Source of the DNA: Synergistaceae bacterium
GTDB lineage: Bacteria > Synergistota > Synergistia > Synergistales > Aminobacteriaceae
NCBI GenBank assembly: GCA_017448795.1
Contig: JAFSKV010000021.1
Span: forward strand, 1 to 64,000
Direction of reading: 5' to 3'
DNA length: 64,000 nucleotides
In this document: in pieces, positions 43,436-52,557 of the stretch
How the letters are laid out: every line of letters begins with the position of its first letter
Position numbering within the stretch: position 1 is the first letter of the stretch
The notes under the pieces: generated by a model
Seen by the model: the letters and a program-made list of their open reading frames with translations, nothing else
Databases searched by the model: none
What the model was told of the DNA's origin: nothing
Made by a program: the position numbers and the translations under genes

Positions 43436-44569
43436 ATGAGGGACATAGTAATAGAAGGCGGAAGAATATTCAGGCCTGACTGTGAATTTCACGCCGGGAC
43501 AATCGCAATTCATGACGGAAGAATCACGGACAACATCCCCGACAAAGCAACGAGGATTCACGCCGATGGAATGTACGTTATACCGGGACTGACGGACATA
43601 CATTTTCACGGGTGCAAGGGACATGACTTCTGCGAGGGGACAAAAGAAGCATTCACAGCCATAACGGACTACGAGGCCATGAACGGAATCACGACCATAT
43701 GCCCGGCAACAATGACGCTCCCTGAGAATGAGCTTGCCCGCATCATGAGAGCCGCAAGAGATTTTGCCCGCGACAATCCACAGCTCGCCGGGATAAACCT
43801 TGAAGGCCCGTTCATCTCCCATGCCAAGAAGGGAGCGCAGAACCCCGCCTACATAGTCCCGCCAGACCCGGCCATGTTCAGGAGGCTTCAGGAGGAATCG
43901 GGGGGGCTGATACGGATTGCCACTGTCGCGCCTGAGACCGAGGGGGCAATGACATTCATACGTGAGGCGGAACAGTCAGCAAGAGTCTCAATCGCCCACA
44001 CAGAATGCGACTATGACACGGCGAGGCTCGCTTTCATGGCCGGAGCATCACACGTTACTCACCTGTTCAACGCAATGAACCCCGTCAACCACAGGCAGCC
44101 CGGCCCGGTGATAGCGGCGCTGGAGGCCGGGGCAATGGTCGAGATTATCGCTGACGGAGTCCACGTTCACCCGGCTGTGGTGAGGATGACGCTTAAACTT
44201 TTCGGGGCTGACAGGGTGGCGTTCATCTCGGACTCTCTTGAGGCTGCCGGGATGCCTGACGGGGAATATACGCTCGGAGGCCTGAAGGTCATCAAGAACG
44301 GGAGGCGGGCGACTCTTGAGGACGGTATGACGCTTGCCGGGAGCGTTACGAACTTGATGGAGTGCGTGAGGCGGGCGGTGAGTGAGATGGACATTCCGCT
44401 TGAAGTGGCTGTGAGGTGCGCGGCAGTGAACCCGGCTAGGGCTGTAGGACTTGGGGATGTTTGCGGACGGATTGAGGCCGGGAGGGTTGCGGATATTGTG
44501 ATGCTTGACGGGGGATTGAACGTCGCGGGCGTAATCAGGGGCGGAGAAATGCTACAGTCTCAGCTATAA
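43436..44569 (+). CDS. nagA: N-acetylglucosamine-6-phosphate deacetylase
   Basis: A 377-residue amidohydrolase that removes acetate from GlcNAc-6-phosphate. Features: DIHFHGCKGHDF metal region, GINLEGPFIS, TVAPETEG, HTECDYDTA, THLFNAMNPVNHRQPG and the catalytic Asp in AFISDSLEAAGMPDG. It acts directly after the PTS permease upstream and may also handle sugars from wall recycling. ATG 43436 is set by AAGGAGG at 43418-43424. No nagB is in the window. Confidence 0.94.
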   Translation: MRDIVIEGGRIFRPDCEFHAGTIAIHDGRITDNIPDKATRIHADGMYVIPGLTDIHFHGCKGHDFCEGTKEAFTAITDYEAMNGITTICPATMTLPENELARIMRAARDFARDNPQLAGINLEGPFISHAKKGAQNPAYIVPPDPAMFRRLQEESGGLIRIATVAPETEGAMTFIREAEQSARVSIAHTECDYDTARLAFMAGASHVTHLFNAMNPVNHRQPGPVIAALEAGAMVEIIADGVHVHPAVVRMTLKLFGADRVAFISDSLEAAGMPDGEYTLGGLKVIKNGRRATLEDGMTLAGSVTNLMECVRRAVSEMDIPLEVAVRCAAVNPARAVGLGDVCGRIEAGRVADIVMLDGGLNVAGVIRGGEMLQSQL

Positions 44570-44605
44570 TTACAGTCATCCACAACAGCACAGGAGAAAA
44601 CACAC

Positions 44606-45595
44606 ATGAAGACAAGGAAGCTCCACAACATCACGGTGTCAGAAATCGGCATGGGCTGCATGGGATTCTCTCACGGCTACGGGGCACTGCCGGATGAGGA
44701 TTACGCGGTCGAGGCCATAAGGAAGGCTCATGAGGCGGGGTGCACGTTCTTCGACACGGCGGAAGCATACGGCCCTAACCTGAACGAACCCGGCCACAAT
44801 GAGCGCATACTAGGCAGGGCGGTCCGTGACTTCCGGGACGAAATCGTCATAGCCACAAAATTTTTCATCACGGCTGACGAAGTGAAGAAGGACGGCTCTG
44901 TTCTCGCGACAATATCACGGCATCTTGAGGCATCACTGAAGCGGCTTGATACTGATTACGCGGACTTGTACTACCTTCACAGGATAAGCCCGGACATTCC
45001 AGTTGAGGCAATAGCTGAGGCAATGAGTACGCTCATCAGTGAGGAGGTAATTCACGGCTGGGGGCTGTCGATGGTGAACGCGGAAATCCTCGACCGTGCC
45101 AGCAAAATCTGCCACGTGAGCGCGGTGCAGAACATCTACTCCATGATGGATAGGGCGTATGAGAAGGCAGTCATCCCCTACTGCATGAAGAATGATATAG
45201 GCTTCGTTGCGTTTTCGCCGACAGCGAGCGGGTACTTGTCCGGGAAAGTCAGCACTGATACGAAATTTGAGGGCGATGACGTGCGCAAGTGGGTGCCTCA
45301 GATGAAGCGCGAGAACATCATAGCCAACCGGCCATTGCTTGAGGTGCTGAAGGATTTTGCTGACAGGAAGGCCGCTACTATGGCGCAGATCTCGCTGGCG
45401 TGGATGCTCAAGAAGTATGAATGTGTCGTGCCTATACCTGGGTCAAAGAATCAGGAGCGGATACTTGAGAACTTGGGGGCGTGTGAAGTTGTGCTGAGTG
45501 ACGGGGAGTTCAGGGAGCTTGAGGAAGCATTAGGGCGGATTGAGATTCACGGGTCAAGGAAGGACCTCAATTCGCCGCGCGAGTTCATAGACTGA
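44606..45595 (+). CDS. Aldo/keto reductase
   Basis: A 329-residue NAD(P)H-dependent oxidoreductase with the TIM-barrel fold. The catalytic tetrad is visible: Asp and Tyr in FFDTAEAYGP, Lys in VIATKFF and His in LYYLHRISP. The cofactor segment VPIPGSKNQERILENL is near the C-terminus. It is similar in length and motif order to the YhdN/AKR11-13-type enzymes; the substrate is unknown. AGGAG precedes the ATG. The next gene begins two bases after the stop. Confidence 0.92.
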   Translation: MKTRKLHNITVSEIGMGCMGFSHGYGALPDEDYAVEAIRKAHEAGCTFFDTAEAYGPNLNEPGHNERILGRAVRDFRDEIVIATKFFITADEVKKDGSVLATISRHLEASLKRLDTDYADLYYLHRISPDIPVEAIAEAMSTLISEEVIHGWGLSMVNAEILDRASKICHVSAVQNIYSMMDRAYEKAVIPYCMKNDIGFVAFSPTASGYLSGKVSTDTKFEGDDVRKWVPQMKRENIIANRPLLEVLKDFADRKAATMAQISLAWMLKKYECVVPIPGSKNQERILENLGACEVVLSDGEFRELEEALGRIEIHGSRKDLNSPREFID

Positions 45596-45597
45596 CC

Positions 45598-48500
45598 ATG
45601 TACCAGCTGGCAGAACTCTTCAGGAACTCAACGCATGATTACTCGGCCTTCACGCCTGAGACAGTCAGCGCAATCGAGTCCCTAATCTACACCAAGACGC
45701 AAAGAGGCCGTGAAGTACCCTATATCAGGTGCATCATCAGGGATAAGGAGATTCGCCTAACGCCGGAAGAAGCAGTGAGACAGCTCTATGTGTACACGCT
45801 GATTCATGAGTACGGCTACGGCCCGGAGCGCATAAAGCTCGAACACGGTATCAATTTCGGGCGTGAGGTCAAACGCGCTGACATCGTGATATTCGAGAAG
45901 GATCATCCCACGTCTGAATACATCATAGTCGAGGTCAAGAAGCCCAAAGTCCGCGAGGGAAAAGCACAGCTCAAATCCTACTGCAACGCGTCAGGGGCAA
46001 TCATAGGAGTGTGGACGAACGGCGAGGATTTCTCCTACTACCACCGCAAAGATCCCAACTACTTCGAGAACATCCCCGGCCTCCCCAAAGCCTCACAGAA
46101 GCTCCGCGACATTCTCCGCGAACGCTGGACAATCTCAGACCTTGAGGCAAAAGACAGGCTCAGGGACGGCAGCAAGTCCTTGACCTCGCTCATTCAGGAA
46201 ATGGAGGATGACGTTCTTGCTGACGCTGGGGTCGATGTCTTCGAGGAAGTCTTCAAGCTCATATACACGAAGCTCTACGATGAGATGCAGAGCGGGCGGG
46301 ACAAATCACGGGTGCTTGAGTTCAGGAATTACGGCGACACTGACGCTGACCTCAAGGCCAACATTCAGGAACTCTTCCGGCAGGCAATGAAGAAATGGCC
46401 GGGAGTCTTCGGCGAGAAGGACGGAATATCTCTGACTCCCTCGCACTTGTCCGTGTGTGTCTCAGCATTGCAGGGTGTCAAGCTCTTCAACTCAAACCTT
46501 GATGTCGTTGATGACGCGTTCGAGTACCTCATGAGCAAGTCCAGCAAGGGCGAAAAAGGACAGTTCTTCACCCCCCGCTACGTTATCGATATGTGCGTGA
46601 GGATGCTCAACCCACAGGAACACGAGGCCATGATTGACACGGCGGCCGGGTCATGCGGCTTCCCGGTTCACACAATCTTCCACGTGTGGCGGCAGATCCT
46701 AGCGGAGAAGGGCATTGAGCAGAGCCACCTTTTCACGGCGGAAGAAAAGCCCCCTGAGTGCCAGGACTACGTGAAGGATAAAGTTTTCGCCATCGACTTT
46801 GACGAGAAGACAGTAAGAGTCGCAAGAACCCTCAACCTCATAGCAGGCGACGGACGCACCAACGTTCTCCACCTTAACACGCTGGATTACGGACGCTGGG
46901 ACGAGACAGTGAAGCCCCGCCAGTGGCAGAAAACCTACAATGAAGGCTGGCTCAGGTTCACGGACTTCTGCGAGCGTGAGGAGGACTACAGCGCGTTCAC
47001 GTTCGATATTGTGATGGCGAATCCTCCGTTCGCGGGCGACATCAAGGAGGGCAAAATCATATCCCGCTACGAGCTGGCCAAAGACGCGAGGGGAAAATAC
47101 GTCAGCAGGATCGGGCGTGATATTCTCTTCATCGAGCGCAACCTTCAGTTCCTCAAGCCCGGCGGAAGAATGGCGATCATCCTCCCCCAGGGCAGGTTCA
47201 ACAATTCCAGCGACAAATACATACGGGACTTCATAGCGGGGCAGTGCAGGATTTTGGCGGTAATCGGCCTCCACGAAAACGTCTTCAAGCCCCACACAGG
47301 GACGAAAACGAGCGTGCTTCTTGTGCAGAAGTGGGATGATGAGCTGTGTCCGAGAAGGGAGGATTACCCGGTGTTCTTCGCGACGATGAGGAAGCCGGGC
47401 AAGGACAATTCGGGCGAAAAGATTCTGCGCAAGGATGAGGCGGGGCGGCTTCTGCTGGACTCGCACAATCATGTGATAGTTGAGCATGACCTGTACAATC
47501 ACGAGGGTTTGACGGAGGACGGGATTGCGGAGGCGTTCATTGAGTTTGCGAGGAGGGAGGGGCTGAGTTTTTTCGGGGATGCCCGCTTTGCTGAGGAACG
47601 TTACAGGGACTTGGTGAGCGGGCTTGAGGTGAGTGAAGTAGCATTTAGTGAGATAGTGGCTAGTGGGAGGATGGATACGGAGTATTATTCGCGGAGATAT
47701 TCTGTGTTGCATGAGGCTACAACAAGCCGTGATTATGTCTTGCTGAGAGATATTGTAGAGATGCATGATGTGTTCTCGAACGGAGCATTTGCTTTTGTCC
47801 TAGATACGTTGAAGGATGACGGGGAAAAAGTGATACCGTATATACGTTCCCAGAATGTCGGTAACATGTTCATTAATTCGGGCGAGCTTGCAAGGATTTC
47901 TGCTAAGGCTCATGAATTACTGCCGTTATCCCAGACAAAGCTACACGATATTATGATGGCTAGGACAGGGAAAATCGGCGGGGCATCGATAATAACTCAG
48001 AGCGAAGTCAACTATAACTGCAACCAGAATGTAATCAAGCTGACAATCAACGAGCCAGAGAAATACAATCCGTACTACATTGCGGCATTCTTCAACAGCA
48101 GATACGGCATCTTGCAGGTAGAACGTGAGTCAACTGGCAACGTCCAGCCTTGGGTCAACATATCAAAGCTCAAAGAATTAAAGTGTTTCATCGCAACCAC
48201 AGATTTCCAGAGCATAATAGCAAGACAGCTAGAGGAAGCTCATAACATGCTGGCCGAATCCGAATCCCTCTACACCGCCGCACAGTCCCTCCTCACCGAC
48301 TCCCTCGGCCATGTCCCCCAAGACCCCCGCAACACCGCCACCGTGCCATTCTCGCGGGCATTCAGCACAGGCAGGCTCGACGCGGAATACTTCATGCCCA
48401 AGTATGACGGGTATATTGCGTTCATTCACAGCTTCAAGGGCGGATGCGCTACTATAGGCTCGCTGTTCAGTCAGGTAACGTCCAGATGTCCACGTGATGA

Positions 48501-49017
48501 GCCGTCATACCGTTATGTTGAAATAGGCGACATAGACACAGGAACAGGGGCGGCATCCTACAACGAAATCGACACTGCCGACCTCCCGGACAACGCAAAA
48601 ATCATGACAAGGGCAGGGGATATTCTCGTCTCGAAGGTAAGACCTAACCGCGGGGCTGTTGCTATTCTGGAAGATGATAACTTGCTGGTCAGCGGTGCGT
48701 TCACAGTTCTGCGCAAGAAATCGGAATATAGCTGTGAGATGTTGCAGGTTATTCTGCGTTCTGATTTGTACAGGGAGCTTTTGTTGCGCTATAACGTAGG
48801 GACATCATACCCGGTCATAAAGGACGAAGACATACTGAATATGCCAGTGCCACTCCTTGACCACGACACCCAAGAGAAAATCTCCGGCCATGTGAGAGAG
48901 TCATTCACCCTCAGACGGGAGTCCGAACGCCTCATTGCCGCCGCTGTGAGAGCTGTTGAGCTGGCCATAGGGTACAATGAGGACACAGCACTACAATTCC
49001 TCGCAAAGGAGACATAA
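45598..49017 (+). CDS. Single-chain restriction-modification protein (nuclease, N6-adenine methylase and specificity domains)
   Basis: A 1139-residue fusion. Residues 1-150 form an HsdR-N-like PD-(D/E)XK nuclease (D95, E112-V-K114, then QLKSYCNA). Residues about 210-600 form a type I-like N6-adenine methylase with GQFFTPRYVI, DTAAGSCGF (motif I) and MANPPF (motif IV). Residues about 665-1139 hold two HsdS-like target recognition regions with predicted helices between them. There is no helicase, so it resembles type IIG/Bcg-like enzymes that cut near a bipartite site while methylating it. DNA of the first recognition region (about 47.64-48.25 kb) is visibly more AT-rich than its flanks, consistent with module exchange. 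No separate S or R gene is near. Confidence 0.87.
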   Translation: MYQLAELFRNSTHDYSAFTPETVSAIESLIYTKTQRGREVPYIRCIIRDKEIRLTPEEAVRQLYVYTLIHEYGYGPERIKLEHGINFGREVKRADIVIFEKDHPTSEYIIVEVKKPKVREGKAQLKSYCNASGAIIGVWTNGEDFSYYHRKDPNYFENIPGLPKASQKLRDILRERWTISDLEAKDRLRDGSKSLTSLIQEMEDDVLADAGVDVFEEVFKLIYTKLYDEMQSGRDKSRVLEFRNYGDTDADLKANIQELFRQAMKKWPGVFGEKDGISLTPSHLSVCVSALQGVKLFNSNLDVVDDAFEYLMSKSSKGEKGQFFTPRYVIDMCVRMLNPQEHEAMIDTAAGSCGFPVHTIFHVWRQILAEKGIEQSHLFTAEEKPPECQDYVKDKVFAIDFDEKTVRVARTLNLIAGDGRTNVLHLNTLDYGRWDETVKPRQWQKTYNEGWLRFTDFCEREEDYSAFTFDIVMANPPFAGDIKEGKIISRYELAKDARGKYVSRIGRDILFIERNLQFLKPGGRMAIILPQGRFNNSSDKYIRDFIAGQCRILAVIGLHENVFKPHTGTKTSVLLVQKWDDELCPRREDYPVFFATMRKPGKDNSGEKILRKDEAGRLLLDSHNHVIVEHDLYNHEGLTEDGIAEAFIEFARREGLSFFGDARFAEERYRDLVSGLEVSEVAFSEIVASGRMDTEYYSRRYSVLHEATTSRDYVLLRDIVEMHDVFSNGAFAFVLDTLKDDGEKVIPYIRSQNVGNMFINSGELARISAKAHELLPLSQTKLHDIMMARTGKIGGASIITQSEVNYNCNQNVIKLTINEPEKYNPYYIAAFFNSRYGILQVERESTGNVQPWVNISKLKELKCFIATTDFQSIIARQLEEAHNMLAESESLYTAAQSLLTDSLGHVPQDPRNTATVPFSRAFSTGRLDAEYFMPKYDGYIAFIHSFKGGCATIGSLFSQVTSRCPRDEPSYRYVEIGDIDTGTGAASYNEIDTADLPDNAKIMTRAGDILVSKVRPNRGAVAILEDDNLLVSGAFTVLRKKSEYSCEMLQVILRSDLYRELLLRYNVGTSYPVIKDEDILNMPVPLLDHDTQEKISGHVRESFTLRRESERLIAAAVRAVELAIGYNEDTALQFLAKET

Positions 49018-49020
49018 CCC

Positions 49021-50379
49021 ATGAACGCAAAACACAACAGCCGCGAAATCTTCGAGTCATGGCCGATACCCAAAGCCTTAACCGAGCTTGCCCTGCCGAT
49101 GATATTCGGACAGCTCATAATTCTGGTCTACAATCTCGCTGATACATTCTTCATCGGTCGCACCAACAATCCCCTAATGGTCGCGGGAGTCTCTCTGCTC
49201 CTTCCCGTCTTCAACATCTCAATCACATTCGCCAACCTCTTCGGCATCGGAGGAGGGACTCTCATTTCCCGTCTCATGGGCGCGAAACGTGATGACGAGG
49301 CCCGGAGTGTCTCGGCGTTCTGCTTCTGGATGACGATATTAGCCGGGGGAATGTTCTCGGCGTTCATGTACGTCTTCATGACCCCTGTGCTTCGTATGCT
49401 TGGGGCTAGCGATGACACGCTGAAATTCGCCGGGCAGTACACGTTCTGCGTTATCGTTCTCGGAGCAGTCCCCACGATTCTGGGAATGACGCTGTCGAAC
49501 TTCCTGCGCTCGACGGGGCGGGCAAAACAGGCTGGCTTCGGTGTCTCGATGGGCGGCATCATCAATATCTTCCTCGATCCCCTGTTCATGTTCGTGATTC
49601 TGCCGGAGGGTGATGAGGTTCTCGGCGCGGGAATCGCTACCATGCTGTCCAACGTCATAATCTGCGTGTACTTCCTGTGTGTGATTCTTGCTGACCGCGG
49701 CGGGATAATCTCATTGTCGCCCGCTAACGTCCTTGCTTCTGCCCGCAACATCTACGAGGTCTTCGCTGTCGGTGTACCTGCGGCAATCTCGGTAACGCTC
49801 TTTGACGTAACATATATAGTCATCGACAAGCTGGCTTCAAGTTACGGTGATATTCCGCTGGCGGCTGTGGGAATTGTGCTGAAGGCCGAGCGTCTGCCCC
49901 TCAACGTGGGAATAGGCCTGTGCATGGGGATGATGCCTCTTGCGGGGTACAACTATTCGGCGGGGAATCTCGCGCGTATGAGGGAGGCTGTGAGCTTCTC
50001 GCGGAAGGTCGGGCTGGTGTTCGGGTTCGTGAGCGTGGCAATGTATGAAATTTTCGCGGCGTACATCATGCGTATCTTCATTGAGGACGCTCAGACTGTG
50101 GAGCTTGGGACTCACTTCCTGCGGGCTAGGGTGCTTGCGACTCCGTTCATGTTCATCTGCTTCCACCTAGTGAACTTCTTCCAAGCTGTTGGAGACGGGG
50201 GGAAGGCTCTGAATTTGGGCGTGGCTCGCTGGGCGGTGTTCAACATTCCGTTATTGTTCGTGATGAACTGGGTGTTCGGGATGTATGGGATTGTTTGGAC
50301 GCAGGTTGTTGCTGACGTGATGATGGCGGGTGTGTCTTTGTGGGTGTACAGGAGATTCGAGGCGCAGCACAAGCTGTAG
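49021..50379 (+). CDS. MATE family multidrug exporter
   Basis: A 452-residue membrane protein with twelve predicted helices. It has the MATE hallmark start (ALTELALPMIFGQLIILVYN), FIGRTNNPLMVAG and the second-half repeat GVPAAISVTLFDVTYIVIDK. It exports cationic drugs or metabolites using Na+ or H+. The ATG follows the restriction-modification stop by three bases, with AAGGAG inside the end of that gene, so the two may be co-transcribed. Confidence 0.93.
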   Translation: MNAKHNSREIFESWPIPKALTELALPMIFGQLIILVYNLADTFFIGRTNNPLMVAGVSLLLPVFNISITFANLFGIGGGTLISRLMGAKRDDEARSVSAFCFWMTILAGGMFSAFMYVFMTPVLRMLGASDDTLKFAGQYTFCVIVLGAVPTILGMTLSNFLRSTGRAKQAGFGVSMGGIINIFLDPLFMFVILPEGDEVLGAGIATMLSNVIICVYFLCVILADRGGIISLSPANVLASARNIYEVFAVGVPAAISVTLFDVTYIVIDKLASSYGDIPLAAVGIVLKAERLPLNVGIGLCMGMMPLAGYNYSAGNLARMREAVSFSRKVGLVFGFVSVAMYEIFAAYIMRIFIEDAQTVELGTHFLRARVLATPFMFICFHLVNFFQAVGDGGKALNLGVARWAVFNIPLLFVMNWVFGMYGIVWTQVVADVMMAGVSLWVYRRFEAQHKL

Positions 50380-50456
50380 GGGATATTGCGGTGAGGTATA
50401 CGGTGAAGACAGTGTATAATGCGGGGAAATTCCACGAAGGGAGATTTGACTTCGCT

Positions 50457-51374
50457 ATGTCTGAAGCTGTACATTCTTCAGCAAGCAAGCAAGCAAGCAA
50501 GCAAGCCTGCCTCATTTTAGCATATAAGCCGGATCTTGTATTCCGTACACTTATCCAGATGCTCGACCACCCGAAAAACGACATCTTCATCCACATGGAC
50601 GCAAAGACGGCCTCATACGACCCCGCCGACACAGAAGCCCTCGTGAAACACAGCAGGGTTGTCCACGTCCCGCGCATAAGGGTGCAATGGGGCGCGTACT
50701 CGCAGGTTGAGGCTGATATGCTGATGCTTGAGGCCGCTACATCACAGGGGCATTACGGGCATTATCACATTCTGTCCAACGCTTGCCTGCCAATCAAGAC
50801 TCAGGACGAAATCGCCGCGTTCTTTGAGGCTCATCACGGAGTCGAGTTCGTCAGCTTCCCAAGTGAGACGTTCACATTCTCGTCCGAAGAGCGCGTAAGG
50901 TACTACTACCCGTTTCAGGAAATCAAGGGCAGGAAAGGCAGCCTTCCTGTTCGAGCCATGGCCAAGCTTGCGCTAATCCTCCAGAAAATCCTTCACGTTC
51001 ACCGCAACAAGGGCATCAAGTTTCAGAAGGGCGGGGACTGGTTCAGCATAACGGATGAGCTTGCTAGGTATGCTCTCTCCAAACGTGAATGGATAAGGGC
51101 TGTCTTCCATGACACATATATACCGACAGAAGAGTTCATGCACACGCTCATAATCAACTCACATTTCAGCAACAGACTGTTCCGCGTGGAAGCATTGACT
51201 CTGGGGCTTCCTCAGCACATGCGCCTCATCGATTGGAAGCGCGGAGAGCCTTACACGTTCCGGCTGTCAGACCTTGAGGAAATCCAGAAATCCCCGGCCA
51301 TGTTCGCCCGGAAATTCGACGAGGCAGTTGACCCGGAAATCATCAGGAGGATACAGGAGCTTTATTCCCGCTGA
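50457..51374 (+). CDS. GT14-like (Core-2/I-branching) glycosyltransferase with N-terminal tetranucleotide repeat
   Basis: A 305-residue enzyme of the Branch (GT14, beta-1,6-GlcNAc transferase-like) family. The domain begins at ACLILAYKPD and continues with MLDHPKNDIFIHMDAK, QWGAYSQVEADMLML, YGHYHILSNACLPIK, GDWFSITDELARYAL and PTEEFMHTLI. Such bacterial enzymes decorate surface polysaccharides. The N-terminal SASKQASKQ is encoded by six GCAA repeats just before the domain, so each gain or loss of a unit would break the frame. At present ATG 50457 is in frame (ON), with AAGGGAG 13 bases upstream. GTG 50391, close to AGGGGA, is an alternative start, also in frame. It lies downstream of the MATE gene. 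Confidence 0.82.
   Translation: MSEAVHSSASKQASKQACLILAYKPDLVFRTLIQMLDHPKNDIFIHMDAKTASYDPADTEALVKHSRVVHVPRIRVQWGAYSQVEADMLMLEAATSQGHYGHYHILSNACLPIKTQDEIAAFFEAHHGVEFVSFPSETFTFSSEERVRYYYPFQEIKGRKGSLPVRAMAKLALILQKILHVHRNKGIKFQKGGDWFSITDELARYALSKREWIRAVFHDTYIPTEEFMHTLIINSHFSNRLFRVEALTLGLPQHMRLIDWKRGEPYTFRLSDLEEIQKSPAMFARKFDEAVDPEIIRRIQELYSR
50481..50506. repeat. Tetranucleotide tract (GCAA)6 in the GT14 gene
   Basis: Six perfect GCAA units and a partial GC occupy 50481-50506, inside codons 9-17 of the glycosyltransferase. Four is not divisible by three, so slippage switches frame. Tracts of this kind (for example CAAT in lic genes of Haemophilus) drive phase variation of surface glycans. Confidence 0.9.
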
Positions 51375-51391
51375 GACCGCCCGTCCCTCCT

Positions 51392-51421
51392 TTTACAAGC
51401 CTGTTGGTGAGTTGCTATAAT
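51392..51421 (+). promoter_or_regulatory. Promoter of the rpiB-upp gene
   Basis: TTTACA at 51392-51397, 18-base spacer, TATAAT at 51416-51421, 35 bases before the start codon. Confidence 0.7.
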
Positions 51422-51456
51422 ATGCGCAAATTTCCCGCAAAGGAGCATACCTCATC

Positions 51457-52548
51457 ATGAAAATTGCACTTGGAACTGACCACGCAGGCTTCGTACTCAA
51501 AGACGCAGTAACCTCATACCTCAAGGCAAGAGACGTGGAAATCCTCGATCTTGGAGCATACGAATACGACAGCGAGGACAGCTACACCGATCCTGCCTTC
51601 CGTGTGGGCGGGGCAATAATGGACGAAGCGGCGGACGCAGGAGTCCTCCTCTGCGGAACAGGCTACGGAATCTCAATCGCCGCCAACAAAATCCCCGGTG
51701 TCCGGGCCGTCTCCTGTGAGACACCAGAACATGCCCGCGTCGCGAAAGCACACAACGACATCAACGTCATAGCTCTCGGCGGTCGCACAGTGAAGCCCGA
51801 AGAAGTCCCGGACATCCTCGCCACATGGCTTGATACTCCGTTTGAAGGCGGAAGGCATCTGCGCAGGCTCAACAAGATTTCCATGGTCGAGAAGTCAACC
51901 CTCAACGTCATACAGGGAGGCGGCCGCATAACAATCTTCAACCATCCGCTCATCCAGCACAAGGTCGGCATAATCCGCGACAAGAACACCAGCGTCAAGC
52001 AGTTCCGGGAATTGTTACAGGAAATCACCGGGCTTATGGTCTACGAGATCACACGCTCACTTCCCCTCACCGACAAAAAGGTTGAGACTCCCATCGAGGA
52101 AACGACCGTGAAGACAATCGAGGGCAGGAAGATGGCAATCGTCCCGGTATTGCGCGCGGGCTTGGGAATGGTTGACGGAATACTTCAGCTTGTCCCCAAC
52201 GCCAAAGTCGGCCACATCGGACTGTACAGAGACCCTCAGACCCTCCAGCCTGTCGAGTACTACTGCAAGCTCCCGTTCGACATTGAGGAACGCGACGTGT
52301 TCGTTCTTGACCCTATGCTTGCTACCGGCGGAAGCTCATCCGACGCAATCGGACTCATCAAGAAGCGCGGAGGCCGGAAGATCTCGCTGGTCTGCCTGAT
52401 TGCCGCCCCCGAAGGAATCGAGCGCGTTCACCGAGAGCATCCTGACGCTGAAATCTACGCGGCGGCTCTGGACTCACACCTCAACTCACACGGATACATA
52501 GTGCCAGGACTCGGCGATGCAGGAGACAGGTTATTCGGCACAAGATAG
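51457..52548 (+). CDS. Ribose-5-phosphate isomerase B / uracil phosphoribosyltransferase fusion
   Basis: A 363-residue bifunctional protein. Residues 1-140 are RpiB: GTDHAG (D8, H9), the catalytic Cys in [15 protein letters not shown] (C66) and [12 protein letters not shown] (H99). Residues about 150-363 are a complete Upp: [28 protein letters not shown], the PRPP loop [16 protein letters not shown] (about 283-297) and the [11 protein letters not shown] end. There is one continuous frame. An internal ATG at the junction has no ribosome site. RpiB makes ribose 5-phosphate, the precursor of PRPP, which Upp uses to turn uracil into UMP, so the fusion joins linked steps. The two genes are neighbours in many bacteria. 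AAGGAG precedes the ATG. Confidence 0.92.
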   Translation: MKIALGTDHAGFVLKDAVTSYLKARDVEILDLGAYEYDSEDSYTDPAFRVGGAIMDEAADAGVLLCGTGYGISIAANKIPGVRAVSCETPEHARVAKAHNDINVIALGGRTVKPEEVPDILATWLDTPFEGGRHLRRLNKISMVEKSTLNVIQGGGRITIFNHPLIQHKVGIIRDKNTSVKQFRELLQEITGLMVYEITRSLPLTDKKVETPIEETTVKTIEGRKMAIVPVLRAGLGMVDGILQLVPNAKVGHIGLYRDPQTLQPVEYYCKLPFDIEERDVFVLDPMLATGGSSSDAIGLIKKRGGRKISLVCLIAAPEGIERVHREHPDAEIYAAALDSHLNSHGYIVPGLGDAGDRLFGTR

Positions 52549-52557
52549 CGGGCAATA

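Noticed and set aside
46699-47766. Minus-strand frame of 355 residues opposite the methylase
   Set aside because: It lies across the NPPF methylase core, which is clearly real on the other strand.
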